41,660 nt of DNA from a virus. The position numbers and the translations under genes are program-made. Numbering within the stretch: position 1 is the first letter of the stretch; each line of letters opens with the position of its first letter. This document shows, one piece after another, positions 31,118-39,814 of the stretch. The notes beneath the pieces are model-generated. The model worked only from the letters and a program-made list of their open reading frames with translations. It did no database searches and was not told the DNA's origin. The stretch is taken from the IMG/VR virus record IMGVR_UViG_3300037246_000761, positions 1 to 41,660 of that record; one strand, given 5' to 3'.

Positions 31118-31810
31118 TTAATTTAAAGCCTTTGCGTAAAGTTCTGATCCTTGATTAGTTTCAAGAACTTTAGTATATGCAACAGCATAAGTAACTTCAT
31201 GCTCAGTTGCATATTTTTTAGCGAGAGTATCAAGCTCTGCTTCTGGGGTACCATCAACAGGTTCACCACCTGCACCTAGAGTTTCATAAGCTTTACCCAT
31301 AGCAGTGTTTTGAGCTTTAAGAGATTTTAAAGCTTCTTCACGATCAACATCGTCTTTAATACTTTCAACAGATTTAAGCAAAGCCATATGAGTTTCAACT
31401 GAACCAGGAAGATTACTTAGATCATCTTCAGCACGTTTACGAAGATCAACCTCAGAAGCAGCTTTACGAAGTTTAGCATTTTCTTTTCGGTCAATATCAC
31501 CTTGCTTAGCTAGTTCAATCATACCAGCACCATCGCTTTTACGATACTCAACTCCAGAATCAGATTTATATATAACGGGGTTTTCATCTTCAGCATTTTT
31601 AATAGCTGCTTTCGCGATTAATTCACGATCGTCAGCTTCTTTTGCAAGGTAAGTTGTTTTATCATCATCTGACAGAGCGTCGTAATGTGATTTTTCAAGA
31701 GTACTAAGACCTGCCACTTTTTTGGAAATTTCCAATTCAGCTTTAAGTTCAGAGATTTCTTTATCAGCCGCTTTTTTAATATCTGCGGCAGTTTTTGTGT
31801 CTTTTGTCAT
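31118..31810 (-). CDS. Putative scaffold protein, short form from an internal start
   Basis: 230 residues in the same frame as the 417-residue protein, starting M-T-K-D-T-K-T at 31810. AGAGGAG lies 6 nt upstream, the strongest ribosome site in this gene, though it also encodes Glu-Glu of the long form. The product is a highly charged helical protein, as scaffolds are. This arrangement parallels lambda C/Nu3. Inferred, not proven. Confidence 0.5.
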   Translation of the reverse strand: MTKDTKTAADIKKAADKEISELKAELEISKKVAGLSTLEKSHYDALSDDDKTTYLAKEADDRELIAKAAIKNAEDENPVIYKSDSGVEYRKSDGAGMIELAKQGDIDRKENAKLRKAASEVDLRKRAEDDLSNLPGSVETHMALLKSVESIKDDVDREEALKSLKAQNTAMGKAYETLGAGGEPVDGTPEAELDTLAKKYATEHEVTYAVAYTKVLETNQGSELYAKALN

Positions 31811-32371
31811 ATCAGACTCCTCTTCATCAACACAAGTTATACCGTCTGCGACGGCGGCTTCAGCGAGTTTATCAAATAATTTTTCAAAATCGCTATTCTC
31901 TTCAAAAGTATTAACCCATTCAGGCTCTTCTTCAGATTTCTTTAAAATTTGTTTAGCATGTTCATGGCTTTCAATAAATAATTGTTTACTTATTTCATCA
32001 ATATCATGAGTATGGCCGTTTGCTTCACCAATAATTATCTCACCATCAACTTTCATTATCCATGGGTGAGTATGATTCTTTTCAGTAGTAGCCCCGGACC
32101 AGCTTGTTTCACCACCTGAAGAAAATCCTAACGCTTGGTTAGTTGACCAATCAAAATCTTTAATATTAATTCTATGAGCATGACTATCTTCAGATGTTGT
32201 TAAAATCATATCACCAAGAAACTTTGCAATACTATCTTCAAGATCAAAAGTATCACGTTTCATAATACGCATTGTCGCAGGAGCTTGTGCAGCTCGATCA
32301 ACCATAGAAATTTCAGAAATAGAGAACTTTCTCATAATCCGTTTTTTCTTTTTATCATCATGTTTTGGCAT
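31118..32371 (-). CDS. Capsid maturation/scaffold protein, long form
   Basis: 417 residues. N-terminus S-I-S-E-I-S-M-V-D-R-A-A-Q-A-P near 17-31 is typical of prohead protease substrates or XkdF-like proteins. A histidine-rich middle (S-H-A-H, N-H-T-H, G-H-T-H-D) follows; the C-terminal half is helical and charged, like a scaffold. An internal ATG (Met188) has a strong ribosome site, so a short form is likely. The clear protease-like gene is the neighbour at 33037. Confidence 0.7.
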   Translation of the reverse strand: MPKHDDKKKKRIMRKFSISEISMVDRAAQAPATMRIMKRDTFDLEDSIAKFLGDMILTTSEDSHAHRINIKDFDWSTNQALGFSSGGETSWSGATTEKNHTHPWIMKVDGEIIIGEANGHTHDIDEISKQLFIESHEHAKQILKKSEEEPEWVNTFEENSDFEKLFDKLAEAAVADGITCVDEEESDMTKDTKTAADIKKAADKEISELKAELEISKKVAGLSTLEKSHYDALSDDDKTTYLAKEADDRELIAKAAIKNAEDENPVIYKSDSGVEYRKSDGAGMIELAKQGDIDRKENAKLRKAASEVDLRKRAEDDLSNLPGSVETHMALLKSVESIKDDVDREEALKSLKAQNTAMGKAYETLGAGGEPVDGTPEAELDTLAKKYATEHEVTYAVAYTKVLETNQGSELYAKALN

Positions 32372-32378
32372 ATTTCAC

Positions 32379-33032
32379 CTAGCTTGTTTCATTGCCTGTG
32401 TCAATATAATATAAATCAATCGTACCGCTAACAGTTAAATCACCATCTGTTGTTAATGTAGCAGCTGCATTTAAAAATAAAGCCCCAGCAGCTGCATCAT
32501 CTAAAAATGCAAGGGCAGGGGTTGCTTGTTCATTTGTATGAGATTGCCAGATCGCTGGGTCAACATCGTCAGTCAACGCGTCTGTTAATACATCAATCAT
32601 AAGACCTGATAGTGTCGAATTAGAAGCGATTGCGCTACCGATACCGACTGTTATATCAGTTGCTGCGACAATACCAACTCCATCCTTGACCATTGATAAA
32701 TCAGTCTCTGCGGTAAGGATAAGTATATTACTATCAGGAAGATCAAGAATTTTAGAACCACCGAAATCATCTGCTTCTGCTATTGCTACAACTAAATCAG
32801 TTAAAGTAATTTTAGCATGTCTTACAACACGAATAACATCAGATGTTAAAACAGCTTCAGTAACATCAGAAACATCTAATGCACCACCACTTGAAGGACC
32901 AGTTGTTGAAGGAAGTTGATTTTCAAGAGTTGTTTCACCTGAAAAAGTTTCTGCACCAGAATGTGTGTTATCTGCTTCAAACGCTACAGGAGCCACGAAT
33001 AATTGATTATCACGATGTTTTGTTGCAGCCAT
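32379..33032 (-). CDS. Virion protein, Ala/Thr/Ser-rich, unknown
   Basis: 217 residues starting M-A-A-T-K-H-R-D-N-Q-L-F-V-A-P. Beta/Ala-rich, acidic, no cysteines; contains V-R-H-A-K-I-T-L-T near 69 and D-G-D-L-T-V-S-G-T-I-D near the end. Lies between protease and scaffold genes; a head decoration or fibre role is possible. No family recognised. Confidence 0.55.
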   Translation of the reverse strand: MAATKHRDNQLFVAPVAFEADNTHSGAETFSGETTLENQLPSTTGPSSGGALDVSDVTEAVLTSDVIRVVRHAKITLTDLVVAIAEADDFGGSKILDLPDSNILILTAETDLSMVKDGVGIVAATDITVGIGSAIASNSTLSGLMIDVLTDALTDDVDPAIWQSHTNEQATPALAFLDDAAAGALFLNAAATLTTDGDLTVSGTIDLYYIDTGNETS

Positions 33033-33036
33033 ATTA

Positions 33037-33444
33037 TCAATCCTCTACAAATTCATCTTGTATACGTTTCCCACCAATAGAAAATCCAGTAAATTCACCA
33101 GACTTATATTTAGCAAGTTGATCTGGTGAATCTGGTTTAATCGCAATCATAAGACCGGTAGTTTTCGTTTCTATATCAAATGCCTTAGCAATTTCAGTTG
33201 TCATCGGCCATGCAAAAACAACTTGCCCAGCTTCTTCACCTTTATGCATTATTTTAGATACACGAGAATTAGCCATAAAATCAGTTGCAGCTTCTAACAT
33301 CGCATCTTCTGGGATATGATCACCTTGTAAATCAAAATAATCTTCATCATCTACTTTACTGACAATTGCAAACCCCAAAACAAGTCCGAGGTTTTCATCA
33401 ACTTTAAATAACGTTATATCTGTTTTAGTGAATTCTTTTGACAT
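33037..33444 (-). CDS. XkdF-like prohead protease
   Basis: 135 residues from ATG 33444 (M-S-K-E-F); the frame is open upstream but only this start follows a promoter at 33478-33506. Conserved pieces: L-G-F-A-I-V-S near 22, D-L-Q-G-D-H-I near 37-43, I-M-H-K-G near 64-68 with the candidate catalytic His, and G-E-F-T-G-F-S-I-G-G near 117-126 with the candidate Ser. These match the XkdF phage-protease pattern. It would process scaffold or capsid proteins. Confidence 0.75.
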   Translation of the reverse strand: MSKEFTKTDITLFKVDENLGLVLGFAIVSKVDDEDYFDLQGDHIPEDAMLEAATDFMANSRVSKIMHKGEEAGQVVFAWPMTTEIAKAFDIETKTTGLMIAIKPDSPDQLAKYKSGEFTGFSIGGKRIQDEFVED

Positions 33445-33477
33445 ATTTATCTCTACGATACTTATACATTTATGTTT

Positions 33478-33506
33478 ATAATATCTAAAAGTTCGCAATA
33501 AGTAAA
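33478..33506 (-). promoter_or_regulatory. Internal promoter for protease, scaffold and capsid genes
   Basis: Reading leftwards: TTTACT (33506-33501), 17-bp spacer, TATTAT (33483-33478), ending 33 nt before the protease ATG. ATATCGTAAT at 33521-33530 lies just upstream and is also part of the dyad in the 13642-13670 promoter. The gap from 33445 to 33518 holds no gene. Confidence 0.55.
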
Positions 33507-33518
33507 CCCCGAATTTAA

Positions 33519-34502
33519 TTATATCGTAATATTCGTAATTCGAGTACTTACAGCACAACGACAATTTATTGTTTCAGATGCAGGAGCATTAGGGTCACCA
33601 GGAAAACGTAATTGATTACCTGCGTCTGAAATAAAAGGTTCATTAAAATCTGTTATTTGACCATTCATACCATCATGAGAATCACGAACACGATCATCAC
33701 GAGCAGTATGCCATTCTTGTTTAAGACTATCTGCTTGTAAGTCACCATCATTAACAGCTTGCTGAAACATTTCATGTGATCCTGAATTAACAGCACGTAA
33801 CGATTCAGTTCGTGCAATCATTTCAGAGCGCCATTTTAATTGCTTTTCAGAATAACGTCCAACCATACGATCAATCTGCTTTTCAGATAAAGGACTGTTT
33901 GTGGAAGCAGCGGTACGAACAGTTGAGTCAAATCTTTTATCACGTAACTCTCTACTTAAAGCAGATACTGAATTTCGTTCTAAAGCATCACGGTAATTAC
34001 CTATAGCAGATACTTGCCTTGATGTTAACCCAATACTATCTCTGAATAGTCGAGCCTGTTCACGGGGGTTTAAACCTCTTGTAATCCCTTCAGTGATTGC
34101 AGTTTGGGTTGTAGAACGCATATCTTCTGTGAACTGCTGTATAAATTGCAGCCGCTGACGTTTAAAGGCTTCCACAGCAAACACATTTGTCTGATCAAAG
34201 GATATTAACTTATCTAAATTCTCTGTAAGGAAATCTGCGGTATCAGCCCCTGCCCCAATAAATACTGCTTGTGTTGCGGTGGAGAAACGTACTGCTGAAC
34301 GTATCGCAACATCAAAAGCATCTTCAAAACGACCTTGAGAAAGTAAATCAGATAATTCATTTAATGTAAATTGGTTTTTAACATTCTGAATTAGAACAGT
34401 AAACAGGGCAGCAAGACGGGGTTCTGCTTTTTCAATTAATGCGATAAGCCGAGCTTCTTGGTCTTCGATTGTTACTTTTAATATTAAAGTTGACTGGGCC
34501 AT
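33519..34502 (-). CDS. Minor head protein, Mu F / SPP1 gp7-like
   Basis: 327 residues. Helical N-terminal half; C-terminal block with I-A-R-T-E-S near 230, E-W-H-T-A-R-D-D-R-V-R near 264-274, H-D-G-M-N-G-Q near 277 and a final E-T-I-N-C-R-C. This is the phage Mu F/SPP1 gp7 'head morphogenesis' signature. It typically follows the portal and joins the procapsid interior. Confidence 0.9.
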   Translation of the reverse strand: MAQSTLILKVTIEDQEARLIALIEKAEPRLAALFTVLIQNVKNQFTLNELSDLLSQGRFEDAFDVAIRSAVRFSTATQAVFIGAGADTADFLTENLDKLISFDQTNVFAVEAFKRQRLQFIQQFTEDMRSTTQTAITEGITRGLNPREQARLFRDSIGLTSRQVSAIGNYRDALERNSVSALSRELRDKRFDSTVRTAASTNSPLSEKQIDRMVGRYSEKQLKWRSEMIARTESLRAVNSGSHEMFQQAVNDGDLQADSLKQEWHTARDDRVRDSHDGMNGQITDFNEPFISDAGNQLRFPGDPNAPASETINCRCAVSTRITNITI

Positions 34503-34507
34503 TTATA

Positions 34508-34681
34508 TTATAACCAAACAAAGAGAGTTATAATTGCTAAAACAGCTGTGATACCGGTACTAATTATTTGAATAAGTTCACCTATATAATCATCACCTGC
34601 TTGAGGTCCATCTCTATTCATATATCGTATAACGATATTGATAATTATACTTATTCCTAACATCCATAATAAAATTGTCAT
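34508..34681 (-). CDS. Small two-span membrane protein within the head module, 57 residues
   Basis: ATG 34681 with GGAGAAG 5-6 nt upstream, TAA at 34510-34508. Two hydrophobic segments (about 2-20 and 38-57) flank an acidic loop (N-R-D-G-P-Q-A-G-D-D-Y). Strong ribosome site and fit to the gap between two head genes support it. It also contains the dyad ATATCGT-ata-ACGATAT (34622-34638). Function unknown. Confidence 0.6.
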   Translation of the reverse strand: MTILLWMLGISIIINIVIRYMNRDGPQAGDDYIGELIQIISTGITAVLAIITLFVWL

Positions 34682-34703
34682 TGTTCTTCTCCTTTAATTT
34701 AAT

Positions 34704-35072
34704 TTAATTCACCTGGCATTCATAAGTCGCAGCAGCAGGATCACGTTTTACTTTTAAGATTGATTTCGTTTCATTCTCAATTATAATCTTATCACCAGTC
34801 TTTGGTATTGCTTCATCTTGTATAGAAGCACCTAATAAAAGTATTAAATCAGTTGCCTCAGCTACAACAGTATCAGGACGTAAACGGTCAAGTGTGTCCT
34901 TAAATCCTTGGCAATCTTTACTTGTTTCAATTGGGTTAGTACCTGACGTTAAATCTGATGGTATACGTTGTCCTGCTTCTACGACAACAAGAACTGCATC
35001 AACAAGTCCACCTGCTTCGGTAATAGAATCGTTAATAATCCCTGCGATATCAATTCCGAATAAATCTGGCAT
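34704..35072 (-). CDS. Head-completion protein, conserved small phage protein
   Basis: 122 residues: D-L-F-G-I-D-I-A-G-I-I-N-D-S-I near 3-17, L-T-S-G-T-N-P near 41, and a final K-R-D-P-A-A-A-T-Y-E-C-Q. I know this layout as a small head-tail connector-region protein. Overlaps the adaptor gene by 1 nt. Probable head-closure (stopper) role. Confidence 0.65.
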   Translation of the reverse strand: MPDLFGIDIAGIINDSITEAGGLVDAVLVVVEAGQRIPSDLTSGTNPIETSKDCQGFKDTLDRLRPDTVVAEATDLILLLGASIQDEAIPKTGDKIIIENETKSILKVKRDPAAATYECQVN

Positions 35073-35647
35073 TAGGAGAACCCTTCCGTACGACCATAAT
35101 CATCGAACAATGGAGTTCCTGACTCAGATTCAGTTCCAAACGATTGACTTCCGATAACAGAATTAGTGTTTGAGACTGATGATGTAAAGCAATTCACTAA
35201 TTGCCAGACAGTATCATCTTGAATAGGATTACCTCTTGAAGATTTAAAGAATTCTACTGAAGCTGAACCAGCTTTAACCCGCTTAGTGTTAGTACCTGAT
35301 GTACCAGCATTAGCAAAATCACTATCAAGAGTAATTGATCCAGCTAAAACAGAACAACCGTTTTGAACCCCAACTGGTACTTCTGCATCAGGAAACGTTG
35401 TACCTTCACAATCTGATCCATCACGCGGCCATTGGTTTAATTGAGCAGGGTCTTCCTTTTCACCTGACCATGTAAGTAAATCTAAACGATTAGTCGCAGC
35501 AACTAAATTAGAACCTTTTTCATCAGTCGTTAATAAATCCCATGCTGTGTTTCTTGTAGGATCAACAGCGATATAATCATCTGTTTCAGCAACACTGGCA
35601 TACGAAACGTAATTAACAGAATTAATCGTAATTGTTGTTATTGTCAT
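35072..35647 (-). CDS. Head-tail adaptor (DnaT-like/gp6-like)
   Basis: 191 residues. N-terminal Y-A-S-V-A-E-T-D-D-Y and an A-A-T-N-R-L-D near 50 followed by Q-W-P-R-D-G near 72-77, typical of the small helical 'DnaT-like' adaptor family that binds the portal. Directly after the portal, 4-nt overlap. C-terminal half is Ser/Gly/Thr-rich and probably flexible. Confidence 0.7.
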   Translation of the reverse strand: MTITTITINSVNYVSYASVAETDDYIAVDPTRNTAWDLLTTDEKGSNLVAATNRLDLLTWSGEKEDPAQLNQWPRDGSDCEGTTFPDAEVPVGVQNGCSVLAGSITLDSDFANAGTSGTNTKRVKAGSASVEFFKSSRGNPIQDDTVWQLVNCFTSSVSNTNSVIGSQSFGTESESGTPLFDDYGRTEGFS

Positions 35648-37113
35648 GCTTCATCTCCATCAACTTCTTGATTACTAGGGTCTAAATTTTGTTCAGCAGC
35701 AACGTTACTAGTTTGTTGTTCTCGGTTTAACATACGTCTCATTTCATCTTCAAGTTCAGAACGTTCTGATTGCTTTTCAAGATTAAGTAATGTCACACCT
35801 AACAATTCACGTATATCGTTAATGACCGGATCATCAATATCCAACGGAGCACCTGCTCTAGCAAGATCATCAAGTGCACCAGTGATTTGTTTAACATCGC
35901 GGAATTGAGCAGCTTCAGTTTGGAACTTAGGCATTAATTCTTTATCCCAACCATTAAGTTGGAAAATCGTTTCAATAAAGTCTTTATCAAACTGTTCTTC
36001 CAATTCGATTAAAACAGAGTCAATCACTAATGCAAAGTTTGCTGATTTATCTTCAGATAAAGATCTGCTGCCAGTTGTCGTTCCGAGCATTAAATGTTCA
36101 ACCCCGAATAATCGAGCAAGAGATTGAGTCTCACGTTCAATCGCAACATTTAATTCACTTTGACTATTACTAGTGCCTTTTACAAGTTCAAAATCCCATT
36201 GTCGTATAGCTGAAGGGGTTGCTTTCTCATCATCAGAACGATATGTCGCAGAGTCAAGTAACAGTCCAAGTTTAGGATTCTTGATATGGTTTTCAACAAT
36301 ATCTTTTAACCCTTTTTCAATTTTAATTTTTTCTGCTTCTTTAATTGATCCATTCTCAACAGCCGCTGATAATACTGAGAAAGGACCGCGGCCAATAGGA
36401 ACCCCACGTAGGTCTGTTTCGAACCCTATTCCTTCTAATTCTAAATAATAATCAACACGATCGTTTATAATTGATGCTTGCCTAAATACCCCAAGACCTT
36501 CTGGAGAATCGTTAATCGAGTCATCAACAAGATATACTAATTTCTCCCGATTAAGATATATCTCTCTGCTTGTTTGAGGAGACTGCTGAACAACCCCGAA
36601 GACAGTACCGCTTGAGTCAGTATCCCATTTTGTGATTGTTCTTTGTGCACGGGGTTCTATATCTTTCATACCGATAACATTATCTGCACGCTTCTTAGCT
36701 GTCCATTCTTGAATTGAGAAACCATAGAAACGATACATAGCTGCACGACGTACAACACGATGCCAAGGAGTTGTCATATCATCCATCATGTCTTCAATTA
36801 ATTTTGCTAACTCCAATGATTTAGGATCATCTGGATCAGATGGTTCTACTTTCCATTTAGATTTCGATAATATGTTCAAGAAATATCGAACACCTGTTGC
36901 GATGATCTCTGTATTTGCAAGCATGTCACTATATGTAACGTATTTCTTTGTCCCGCGAAGTTTAGATTGCTTTTCTTGTTCATCAACAAAGCCGCCATAT
37001 ATCGCAGTTCCTGAAACACCTTCAGTTTTAGTTGGTGATGGTTTTTTTCCTCTTAACATTGAGAACACTGAATCTAGAAACGTTTCTTGTTCTGAATTTT
37101 GTATATTAGCCAT
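35644..37113 (-). CDS. Portal protein (DUF935/Mu gp29-like)
   Basis: 489 residues. Y-R-F-Y-G-F-S-I-Q-E-W near 108-118, P-R-A-Q-R-T-I-T-K-W-D near 133-143, and a helical region I-K-I-E-K-G-L-K-D-I near 223 followed by T-R/S-R-S-L-S-E-D near 347. These recall DUF935-family portals. Overlaps the large terminase gene by 8 nt and precedes the Mu F-like gene, as usual. It would form the dodecameric DNA channel. Confidence 0.85.
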   Translation of the reverse strand: MANIQNSEQETFLDSVFSMLRGKKPSPTKTEGVSGTAIYGGFVDEQEKQSKLRGTKKYVTYSDMLANTEIIATGVRYFLNILSKSKWKVEPSDPDDPKSLELAKLIEDMMDDMTTPWHRVVRRAAMYRFYGFSIQEWTAKKRADNVIGMKDIEPRAQRTITKWDTDSSGTVFGVVQQSPQTSREIYLNREKLVYLVDDSINDSPEGLGVFRQASIINDRVDYYLELEGIGFETDLRGVPIGRGPFSVLSAAVENGSIKEAEKIKIEKGLKDIVENHIKNPKLGLLLDSATYRSDDEKATPSAIRQWDFELVKGTSNSQSELNVAIERETQSLARLFGVEHLMLGTTTGSRSLSEDKSANFALVIDSVLIELEEQFDKDFIETIFQLNGWDKELMPKFQTEAAQFRDVKQITGALDDLARAGAPLDIDDPVINDIRELLGVTLLNLEKQSERSELEDEMRRMLNREQQTSNVAAEQNLDPSNQEVDGDEA

Positions 37114-38794
37114 GTCCTTGTCCTACTACAACTGGTCCCACTGGAATTTGATCTGGTTTCTTTAAAAGTAATCGAGCGAATGCTCGTGATGCTGCGTCGA
37201 TTTGATCAAGGAATTCTCCAGCTGGGAATACAGCAGCTTCATTAATAAATGTATCGTTCCAATCAGCTCTTAATATATAAACATTACCTGACTCTGCTTG
37301 TGCAGCTAGCGGTTTTGCTCTATCTTCTTTTGATCCTGACTCAGTTGAATGTCGCATTCTATATCCGATTAACAATTTAGCAAACGCTGATATCTGACTC
37401 TTACCTGCTTGGCCTGGGTCTTGTGGTAAATCTTGTTCAATATTGTACCCATCACGCTCAGCAGCTTTCTTTAAATTCGTATTCACTATCCCTGGCGTCC
37501 ATTGGCCACGAACTACATCCATTATAACTATATCTTCATCAATTGTAATCCCCATTTTTAATCCAACTGTAAATGCAGACTTTTTATCTTTAGATGATGC
37601 AAGGTCCCAGCCACGAACTACTTTCCGCATTTTACCTAATTCATTAAGACTGTCAATGATTGTGAAATCATTTTTCTGGAACATACCACCACCACGAGGA
37701 GCTGGTCGTTGTTGTAATTGACCGGCCTCAGCATAAGTACCGCCCCAAGATCGTAATGCCTTTTTAAGATCATCTAAAGATTCTTCTGGAAATCTAATAG
37801 GGTCAAGTAGTTCACCATCTTCAGTTCTAGGATCAACGTTATATTTAACAGCTTCTTGAGTAGCGATTTGATTTCCTGGTTTATAAGGAACCCAGCTCTT
37901 TGTCATATGATTAAAGTAAACTGTTTCTGGCTTTACGTCCATATATGATGGTTTAACTACTGAATAACATCTACGTTCTGGTTCAAACTCCATTGGCAGC
38001 ATTAAATGTTCATACCCCAGTTCTTCTGTTAATATAAGTCCTGCAACATCACGCTCATGCACTCTTTGCATTATTATAATAATAGCTGACTCATTTTGTT
38101 TGTTTAATCGAGTAGGGACAGTTTCTGCGAATGTTTGAAGTACATCTTCCCTTTGAACATCACTATCCGCACCTTTAACAGAATGAGGATCATCTCCGAT
38201 AACCCTGTCTCCCCGTTTACCTGTCATACTTTCTGCCGCACATGATTGACGCCAACCTGTTTTATCATTCTCATAATATATTTTAGCATTCTGATCGCCT
38301 TTGAACATGAATTCATGGCCCCAGTTTTCCTGATACCATTCAGAATTAATTAAATCACGGCAACGGACATTATCTCTAGTAGCAAGACCTTGTTCATGAG
38401 CCCAACTAATAAAACGAAGATGAGGCATGTTCATAGGACCCCATTCCCATGCTGGCCAGAACACATTTACAGTCATAGACTTTGTGCATCCTGGAGGTAC
38501 TGTGATTAGGAGTCGTTTGATATGACCATACGATACTGCTTGGAGATGATCACATATAGCTGACACACCCCAGTTTGCAACAAACTTAGTAGCAGGTTCA
38601 AGTGCATGCCAACCTTGTTTCATGAATTCAATTAATGAGTCCTCAGCTGCTAATTTATTCAATTCTCTGAGATATGGAACGGGGTTTTGGAGTGCTGCTT
38701 GAAGGATATCTTCTTTCTTTGCAAGATACTCTAACTGGTCTTCAGTATAGTTTGTTGTGTCAGGTCGTAGGGATGAGATATCGACATGGGTCAT
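37106..38794 (-). CDS. terL-like: Terminase large subunit
   Basis: 562 residues. ATPase Walker A variant P-P-G-C-T-K-S at 100-106 (a T replaces the usual G, as in a known branch of terminases), an R-G-D-R-V-I-G-D-D-P-H block that carries the Walker B-region acidic residues near 195-206, I-I-I-I-M-Q-R-V-H-E-R near 239, and the nuclease start V-R-G-W-D-L-A-S-S-K near 394. Packages DNA with the small terminase. Starts directly after the DUF6527-like gene stop. Confidence 0.95.
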   Translation of the reverse strand: MTHVDISSLRPDTTNYTEDQLEYLAKKEDILQAALQNPVPYLRELNKLAAEDSLIEFMKQGWHALEPATKFVANWGVSAICDHLQAVSYGHIKRLLITVPPGCTKSMTVNVFWPAWEWGPMNMPHLRFISWAHEQGLATRDNVRCRDLINSEWYQENWGHEFMFKGDQNAKIYYENDKTGWRQSCAAESMTGKRGDRVIGDDPHSVKGADSDVQREDVLQTFAETVPTRLNKQNESAIIIIMQRVHERDVAGLILTEELGYEHLMLPMEFEPERRCYSVVKPSYMDVKPETVYFNHMTKSWVPYKPGNQIATQEAVKYNVDPRTEDGELLDPIRFPEESLDDLKKALRSWGGTYAEAGQLQQRPAPRGGGMFQKNDFTIIDSLNELGKMRKVVRGWDLASSKDKKSAFTVGLKMGITIDEDIVIMDVVRGQWTPGIVNTNLKKAAERDGYNIEQDLPQDPGQAGKSQISAFAKLLIGYRMRHSTESGSKEDRAKPLAAQAESGNVYILRADWNDTFINEAAVFPAGEFLDQIDAASRAFARLLLKKPDQIPVGPVVVGQGHG

Positions 38795-39106
38795 TTATTC
38801 TTCAATCGCTTTCAACGGAATTGTCTTACCTGCTAGTTTATGAGTACAGTCGTTAAGGAACTTCATTTCCCCATTAGTAATAAATGAATGACAGACCTTG
38901 TTTATACGGTCTTTCCCATATGTATATGTAACTTTTAACGATGGTGATATTGTAGGTTTAACAAGATCGTTATTAAATGTCCAAATAGGTCCTGGGCCAT
39001 TAACATTAAAGCCATGCATCATTTCGCAACCTGAACAATCAAATATATAATCGTGTTGGTTTTTACCTTCTGCATCTGGTTCGTGCTGGAGTACATTGTT
39101 GGTCAT
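38795..39106 (-). CDS. DUF6527-like small phage protein, possibly zinc-binding
   Basis: 103 residues: F-D-C-S-G-C-E-M-M-H near 22-31, W-T-F-N-N-D, P-T-I-S-P-S-L near 51-57 and C-H-S-F-I-T-N-G-E-M-K-F-L-N-D-C-T-H near 72-89. The Cys/His set suggests a small zinc-like or disulphide fold. The pattern is common in phages near terminases (DUF6527). Overlaps the preceding 39-codon gene by 1 nt. Function unknown. Confidence 0.75.
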   Translation of the reverse strand: MTNNVLQHEPDAEGKNQHDYIFDCSGCEMMHGFNVNGPGPIWTFNNDLVKPTISPSLKVTYTYGKDRINKVCHSFITNGEMKFLNDCTHKLAGKTIPLKAIEE

Positions 39107-39225
39107 TATATAAGCGGCGGAACATTATTACCATAACGTACTATACATATAATTATTATACCCCATAATATAATACCAAATGGTAACCATATCATTAAAG
39201 ACTTAAATATATCAATGTTATTCAT
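39106..39225 (-). CDS. Very small single-span membrane protein, 39 residues
   Basis: ATG at 39225-39223 overlaps the small-terminase stop (TGA 39227-39225), and its TAA overlaps the next ATG. Hydrophobic stretch L-P-F-G-I-I-L-W-G-I-I-I-I-C at about 14-27. The exact fit between two genes with overlaps at both ends strongly suggests translation, at least as a coupling bridge. Confidence 0.6.
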   Translation of the reverse strand: MNNIDIFKSLMIWLPFGIILWGIIIICIVRYGNNVPPLI

Positions 39226-39758
39226 CATTCATCCTTTACCGGTTCAATTGTTTCCATATCTTCTTTAGGTGCTGTCGCATTCAAAAACATTCGAAGATTT
39301 TCACGATCATCATTCGTCATCGCTTTAACATCAGTTACATGACGATGAACTATTTCGCCTTTAATAGTTGTTGTCTGTTCGATTGAATGATGGTTTTTAA
39401 ATTCAGATAATTTAGCTTTAGCAAGAGTCAACAGAACACTGTTATCTATTTTAGTAATCCAATCCCCTGTTAGACGTCCTTGAAATGTTAATGGAACATC
39501 ATACCCATCAATACCATGTTTAATAATCTTTTCATAAATGCGATCAAGATGAGCTTCAAGTGCTTCTTCTTCTGCTTGAGCAAAATCAGGATTACGATTA
39601 CGATGATCAATGATTGTGTTAATACTTACACCAGCTGCTTTTGCTGCAAGTCCTTTTCTTCCGTTTTTTGTATATTCTTTTAAATATCTTCTTCGTCGTA
39701 CTGCATCGAATTTAATAGATGCAACTGGGATGATAACTAATGCGGTTGATTGAGACAT
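39225..39758 (-). CDS. terS-like: Terminase small subunit
   Basis: 177 residues. Basic N-terminal helix-turn-helix (R-R-R-R-Y-L-K-E-Y, then K-A-A-G-V-S-I-N-T-I near 40-49) followed by A-E-E-E-A-L-E-A-H-L and a helical C-terminal domain. Matches the design of small terminases that recognise the packaging site. First gene of the packaging-head operon; a promoter of the GGAAAG family lies upstream (39815-39843). Its recognised site is not identified. Confidence 0.75.
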   Translation of the reverse strand: MSQSTALVIIPVASIKFDAVRRRRYLKEYTKNGRKGLAAKAAGVSINTIIDHRNRNPDFAQAEEEALEAHLDRIYEKIIKHGIDGYDVPLTFQGRLTGDWITKIDNSVLLTLAKAKLSEFKNHHSIEQTTTIKGEIVHRHVTDVKAMTNDDRENLRMFLNATAPKEDMETIEPVKDE

Positions 39759-39814
39759 ATAATAACCCGAAAAAATACAAGAAATCTTACAATTAAGTCA
39801 ATTAAGTTAGTTCT

